Assembly: GCA_032719365.1 (NCBI GenBank)
Contig: CM064874.1
Coordinates: forward strand, 39,108,716-39,172,715
Direction: 5' to 3'
Source: Prinsepia uniflora
Taxonomy: Eukaryota > Streptophyta > Magnoliopsida > Rosales > Rosaceae
Length of the DNA stretch: 64,000 bases
Shown here: positions 59,359 through 64,000 of the stretch, one piece after another
Position numbering within the stretch: the first letter of the stretch is position 1
Layout of the letters: the number at the start of each line of letters is the position of its first letter
Notes under the pieces: generated by a model
The model's database searches: none
What the model was told of the DNA's origin: nothing
What the model saw: only the letters and a program-made list of their open reading frames with translations
Translations under genes and position numbers: made by a program

Positions 59359-60953
59359 TGAAGTGTCCGTGATAGGTCCCGGGCTATCCACTCTTCCAGT
59401 ATTCCTTATGTGGTAAGAGGATGGTGGTTCGAGCGTTATGGGCAGTTTAAGAAGGTAATAGTATGGGATAAGTATCCCTTATCATGAGAAAATGATTTGT
59501 GGTTCTATTGGAAGGGTGTAATTAGTGGGGCCTATTGAGAAGGGCCAACAGGGTGATGACAAACAGTCATGAGTAAAAGAGAAAAAGATAATGTCCGGAT
59601 TTGATATGGCTAAGGTTAGTCGATGGTGATACCCTTCGATAGCCAAATTGACCGGTTATATTTGTGAGATGATGAGTCAGGTATTCTGACCACATTTGGA
59701 TGGTTTATGGTACCATGATTGATGATTGGTTGGTGTACTCACATGTACAGATGAGCGTGTGATATATTGGACAGATGTAGTGAATGTCCTCAGGGAGAAA
59801 AATATATGGTTGAATAAGTGTTAGGTCTGGTCGACTAGAGTAGGTTTGTGGAACAGATACTAATAATGATAGGGATTAGTGTGAATCCCAAGAGAAACAG
59901 ATGTATTGGTCAATGGAAAATAGTTAAAGACTGTCACAGGGAACATGAGTTGTTTTGAGATTTGATGGATACCACAGAGGATTGTAGATGGGTTCTCTAC
60001 AATGTTTTTCTAGTTATGGTGATTGACCTAGAAGGAGGTCAGAGTTATTGGAAATGAGAACTGAGATAGAATGGTTATAAAGTGGAGAAACAGTGACTTA
60101 GGTTCGATGTGACCCTTTCCGTGTGCATAGTGATATGTCACTATGAGATTTGGGATTTGGTGAGGTGTGCTTCGGTAGCATAGGGCTGGGATTGCCGATG
60201 CTAGCTGAACCCTCAGGAGTTTTACTTTCCTTGCATGATTTGGCATCGACCAGAGTGATTCATGGGTCGAGTATGTAGAGGTCATACCTCTAGGAAGGAA
60301 TTTACCAGTACTGTATCGACTATCGGGATTGGTAATGATTGGTAAACAGAAAGGCCTAATGGGTGATAAGGCGATAGTCGGGATACATTGAGATTACGAC
60401 CACATTGTCGGGTTAGGTATTATTTGGGGAGATATTTGGCATGTTTGATCACTTAAGGATAGGTGAAATCTTGTTATTGATGGAACTCCATAGGATTGGA
60501 GTAATACATGATTTCTGATCATTTGGACTATTGGGGTCCAACTGCATGATCATACTTGGTGTATGATGTTGGATGGAGTCGAGGTTAAGGAAGGGATATG
60601 ATTTGCGATATAGTATGAATGATTGTATTGAGTGCCAGTTATTGGCAGGAGGCAGGCATCAGGGAGGCCTATAATGACAAACACAACAGAAGGAAAGGTT
60701 CAATACTAAGGTATGATTGCCCGTGGGGCAGAGGTTACAGAGAAACTTGTCCCGATGTTGACCTAATGATGGGGACTGGTTTGTCTATAAGTTTGGTTAC
60801 GACTTATATCCGGTTGAACCAGAAGAGTATGAGGTTGATTATGTTTCTAGTTTAGATGAGACATATTTCCTCAGGAAAAATATCATGTCACTTACTAATT
60901 GGAATTTCGAGGAAGAAATTCTTAAGGGAGAGGGGGGGGGGGGGGGGGTAGGT
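59359..60953 (+). pseudogene. Decayed chromovirus pol region
   Basis: Reverse-transcriptase palm motifs can be traced through stops and frame changes. Near 59620-59665 MVIPFD is at the place of VMPFGLTNAPATF, then MMSQVF-stop-PHLDGL stands for MNRVFRPYLD. Near 59718-59745 IDDWLVYSH matches FIDDILVYS, with the catalytic Asp pair. Near 60655-60700 GIREAYNDKHNRRKG resembles the IREA..RQKSYAD..R segment after integrase. It ends with AATTTCGAGGAAGAAATTC and a G-rich purine tract (60922-60950) before the next LTR. Length and stops rule out function. Confidence 0.65.
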
Positions 60954-62493
60954 TGTGACGACCCGGAATTTCGAAAAAGGAAATTTTGGAGAAATTTGAA
61001 GGAAATGACAATTTTACCCCTTGTTTTGAGGGTTGAAAGTTGACTTTTTGATCGGGACACTTTTTGGATCATCCGTAGAGACCGTTGGGTAGGTCTCGAG
61101 ATGCTAAGTCTGTAGACAGGCGGCATGCGTCGATTGGAGTTCAGATGTAAAAGTTACGGGCTTTAGAAGGCTAAGAGCAATTTGGTCATTTTGCAAAGGA
61201 GGGGTTAAAATGGTCAATTGGCAGGGTGGCTGATTATTAGTTGATGCACCCTCAGTTTGTTCCTAGAGTGACACCTGTCACTTAGGAATGAGGATTAGTG
61301 GCAATTGTTGCCGCTTGATTTACAAAACGGTGATAATAATACAAAGCAAAAAACCATATCCATCCATAATTGTGGAGAGGTGTGATCAATTGAATCTAGG
61401 GGATTGATTCTAAGAGGATAGAACTGATACTGAGTGAAAATAAAGAAAACGAGGGAGAATGAGGGAAGAAAGGAGAGAAGTAGCTATAAGAACCCGAAAC
61501 CCAACCATTTGAAAGTCAAATCTCCCAAAAATCGAATTTGAGTTTTTAGGCCATGATGATGCAAATTGAGGTTTAATTGAGTCTTCTGGGACCAAGTCAA
61601 GTCGAACCAGTGCAAAAACGAAAGAAATTAGTGTCTTGTTGGCTATGAACGGACATGGCGGGGGTGGAGAGATTTGAAGGTTAGGTGTGTAATTGGAGGG
61701 ATTTACAGTTGCAATTGAGGTTGGAAACACGTTCATAAGATTCCCATGAAGCTTTCTGATAAATTAATTGAAAGAAACAGATGAAATGGAGTGAAATTGG
61801 AGGATGAATAGTACGATTATGTTCTTCGAATAGTCGAGTTCGATTTGAAGGATTGAGGTAAGTATTGGTGTAATTGAAATCATAGACTTCTAATTAAGGC
61901 TTAAACGATGATGTTAGATGATTGAATTGAAAGAAATGATGCAGAATTGATGGGTATTGAGTCGGGTTCACACGCAGGTTGCAGACCCGTTTGACAGAGG
62001 AAACGAGTGAGGACGATGGTACTGTAGCTGGCGCGTGGACTTCACGCGCAGCCGCTTGCGTCGGCGCGTGGGGGTGGGTGAGTCCCAATCTCGAGGTGAG
62101 GTCAACATGAAACTTGATCATCTCAATGTAATGAACATTTTGGCACTAGTTTCGAGGAAATCGGATACCGTTTCAATAGTATTCAGTGTATCAAAATTTT
62201 TAATATACGTTTTAAATATATATATTTAAATTCCGGGCAAATTAGGGAAAATTATATGAGGTATATTGAAGTGTTAGTGACCCTCGATAATAATTTTGGA
62301 CAGAAATTGTGATTTTGGAAATTTACAAAAAAACATGCAGCTCGGAAAACGGGCTAGCAGATTGATTGACTTGTGATTTACTCTTGATTTCCGATGTTTT
62401 CAGATGTGTTAGGCAGTGGCCCAGTTTATATGGATTGATGGATTTTTGGGCTATGTTCTCGTACTTTGATTTTGCTTCATGGTTTTGGGCTGA
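60954..62493 (+). mobile_element. 3' LTR of element E, interrupted
   Basis: It starts TGTGACGACCCGGAATTTCG right after the purine tract. Its first part matches family A U3, including ttgaaagttgactttttgatcgggac and the gacaggcggcatgc phrase. It has an imperfect palindrome near 61264-61288, the GC-rich hairpin (GCGCGTG/CACGCGC near 62031-62050) and the donor-like CTCGAGGTGAGGTCAACATG (62089-62108). It breaks at 62493 where another LTR begins. Confidence 0.8.
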
Positions 62494-64000
62494 TGTAACG
62501 ACCCGTCCCGGAATTCGAGATTAGATTAGTTGTTAATAACGGATTAGTGAAGTTAATCAGTGATTTGTTGGATGTGTTCGGACGGACTGTGCAAATGATG
62601 ATTTTGCCCTTGGAATGGGCAAAAATGTTGACTTTTCTTTCGGGCAGTCAAAGGGACTTTGACCGATGACCGTGACGTAATTTGGGATGTCACGAATTCA
62701 TAGACAGGTGGCACGTTCGATTCCGACATTCGAGGAAGAAGTTGTGACATTCGGAAGTTCAAGGGTAATTGGGTAATTTAGTTAAAATGGGGCACTTTGT
62801 TGACTTTTCAAATTACATGGACTTTTCACATAAATGGAGGACAGTTAGAAAGGTCTTGATGCCCTGAGTACAATGACAGGCGGTACATCGTCATCGGACT
62901 TCGGATGAATCAGTTATTGGTCTAGGAACGCGAGGGGTAAAACGGTAATTGTGAAGGTAAGGGCAATTTGGTCAATTTTCACATGGGGATCTGAGCCAGT
63001 GCATTTGTGACACTTAGCTGTTCTTGGGATTGGTGCCCACTGGATGTGGGACACATGTCCCTTCTCTGGAGGGTCGTAGAACCCTGTAAGCCGCCTTTGT
63101 CCAAATTAAGAAGGGTGATTTTTGGTTGCACGGGTTTAGGGAGGGAAACAGAATGAAAAAACAGGGATTGAAGGAAAACATTTAAGGAGGGTGAGAGGTG
63201 GACGGTGGACGTCGAGGTGGAGCATGACGGTTAAGGGGTGTCGAAACTGTGAGGTTAGTTGGAAATTCAAAAATTGATAACGTTTGAGTTCCTGGATGTT
63301 GATCGATTCTAAGGGATGGAAACATTTAAGGAGGGTGAGAGGTGGACGGTGGACGTCGAGGTGGAGCATGACGGTTAAGGGGTGTCGAAACTGTGAGGTT
63401 AGTTGGAAATTCGAAAATTGATAACGTTTGAGTTCATGGATGTTGATCGATTCTAAGGGATGGAACGTGTTACTGGAGGCCTAGGAAATCAAATAGCCTG
63501 GTTCGAGGCTGAAAATGGGGTGGTAAGTTACTATTGCCATTAACGGTTGGCTTGGAAATGGTGTTGCTGGGAGCACCCGAGGTAGTGATTGGTTGGGGAA
63601 TGACTCTGGACGAGTCCAGTAAGATGCAGCGTTGGTTGAGAAATTTGGTGCTCGGAGTTGTGGATTACGAGGGATATTAGTTCCCCCGACTCGAGCGTAG
63701 ATTAAGGGTTTTGGTTCGGTAGGAGTAGAGGCTCAGGACTGGTGTGCTGTGAGTATTAGATTGGAATGATGTGCCACAAGTTGGGATGTTTGAAATTGGT
63801 CGGAAGGGCATATCGAGTCAAGGTTGTGGCCAGTTGTGAGGTGACGGTGTCAGGTAGGAACCATTCACCAAACTGGGATATATAGGTCCTGTTTAGGTAC
63901 GAACGGTCAGGATACCGTGAGTTTGATCAGAGTAGTGCAGCGGAAGCGCGGTGGACCTATGCCTCATGTTGGAGCGGGCTGGGTGGGTATGGTCAGGTTG
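62494..64000 (+). mobile_element. LTR F, runs off the window
   Basis: It starts TGTAACGACCCGTCCCGG inside LTR E. The U3 layout is as in C and B: gggcaaaaatgttgacttt, gtcacgaattcatagacaggtggcacg. It contains a 2 x 144 bp tandem duplication. No LTR end is seen before 64000, so size and internal region are unknown. Confidence 0.75.
63177..63464. repeat. Tandem duplication, 2 x 144 bp
   Basis: 63177-63320 and 63321-63464 are direct repeats with very few differences (for example ttcctgg against ttcatgg). The duplication lies within LTR F. Confidence 0.92.

Overview
This window is nuclear DNA of a flowering plant, most likely a eudicot. The evidence is an intron-rich Mediator subunit gene with the plant-type C-terminus, an intronless plant QALGGH-type C2H2 zinc-finger gene ending in an EAR motif, AT-rich spacers with (AT)n and (GA)n microsatellites, and several lineages of plant LTR retrotransposons with tRNA-iMet or tRNA-Asp primer sites. 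There are no operons, bacterial genes, CRISPR arrays or convincing tRNA genes. Only two host genes are supported; most of the rest is transposable elements, many nested.

Layout. 1-2812: remnant of a minus-strand Ty3/gypsy-type element (about 1.2 kb LTR, tRNA-Asp primer site, polypurine tract very close to it). 4685-18060: a MED15-type Mediator tail subunit on the minus strand. I resolved 11 coding exons with GT-AG borders and consistent phase, giving 1106 residues. Its 5.4 kb intron 8 carries a decayed Ty1/copia element (5886-10504, target duplication AACAA). 18061-20651: spacer. 20652-30085: a chromovirus-like minus-strand element 'A' with 2.5 kb LTRs and only 629 bp between them (24423-30080, target duplication AAAAG). 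A 2.7 kb segment holding its left flank plus most of one LTR is duplicated upstream (20652-23352). 30086-33540: AT-rich spacer with a promoter-like stretch, a degenerate RNase H fragment and a tRNA-like SINE. 33541-34621: the C2H2 zinc-finger gene, apparently split by a frameshift.

36422-56846 is a 20 kb nest of related long LTRs. Two older 3 kb solo LTRs ('C1', 'C2') were each invaded by a 3.34 kb-LTR element ('B'). The target-site duplications (AACTC, CGCCA, TACGA and an imperfect AAGGG/AGGGG) pair correctly only if the core 40318-43966 was inverted by recombination between the oppositely oriented B copies. 56847-58587: spacer with a CACTA-like end. 58588-64000: further chromovirus-like fragments, including a heavily mutated internal region in which reverse-transcriptase palm motifs can still be read, and an LTR running off the window.

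The most interesting signal that no standard feature explains is inside these long LTRs. Divergent families all carry arrays of short hairpins. In family A five consecutive hairpins share one loop (GAATTACACAT) while their stems differ and co-vary. Other families use different loops (for example TTAAAG between GAGT and ACTC). The LTRs also share a near-perfect 26-nt palindrome in U3, a GC-rich double hairpin followed by a splice-donor-like motif, and many W-box cores. These suggest selection on RNA or single-strand DNA structure in LTRs whose elements no longer encode proteins. Coordinates and splice junctions were read by eye; nothing was searched against databases.
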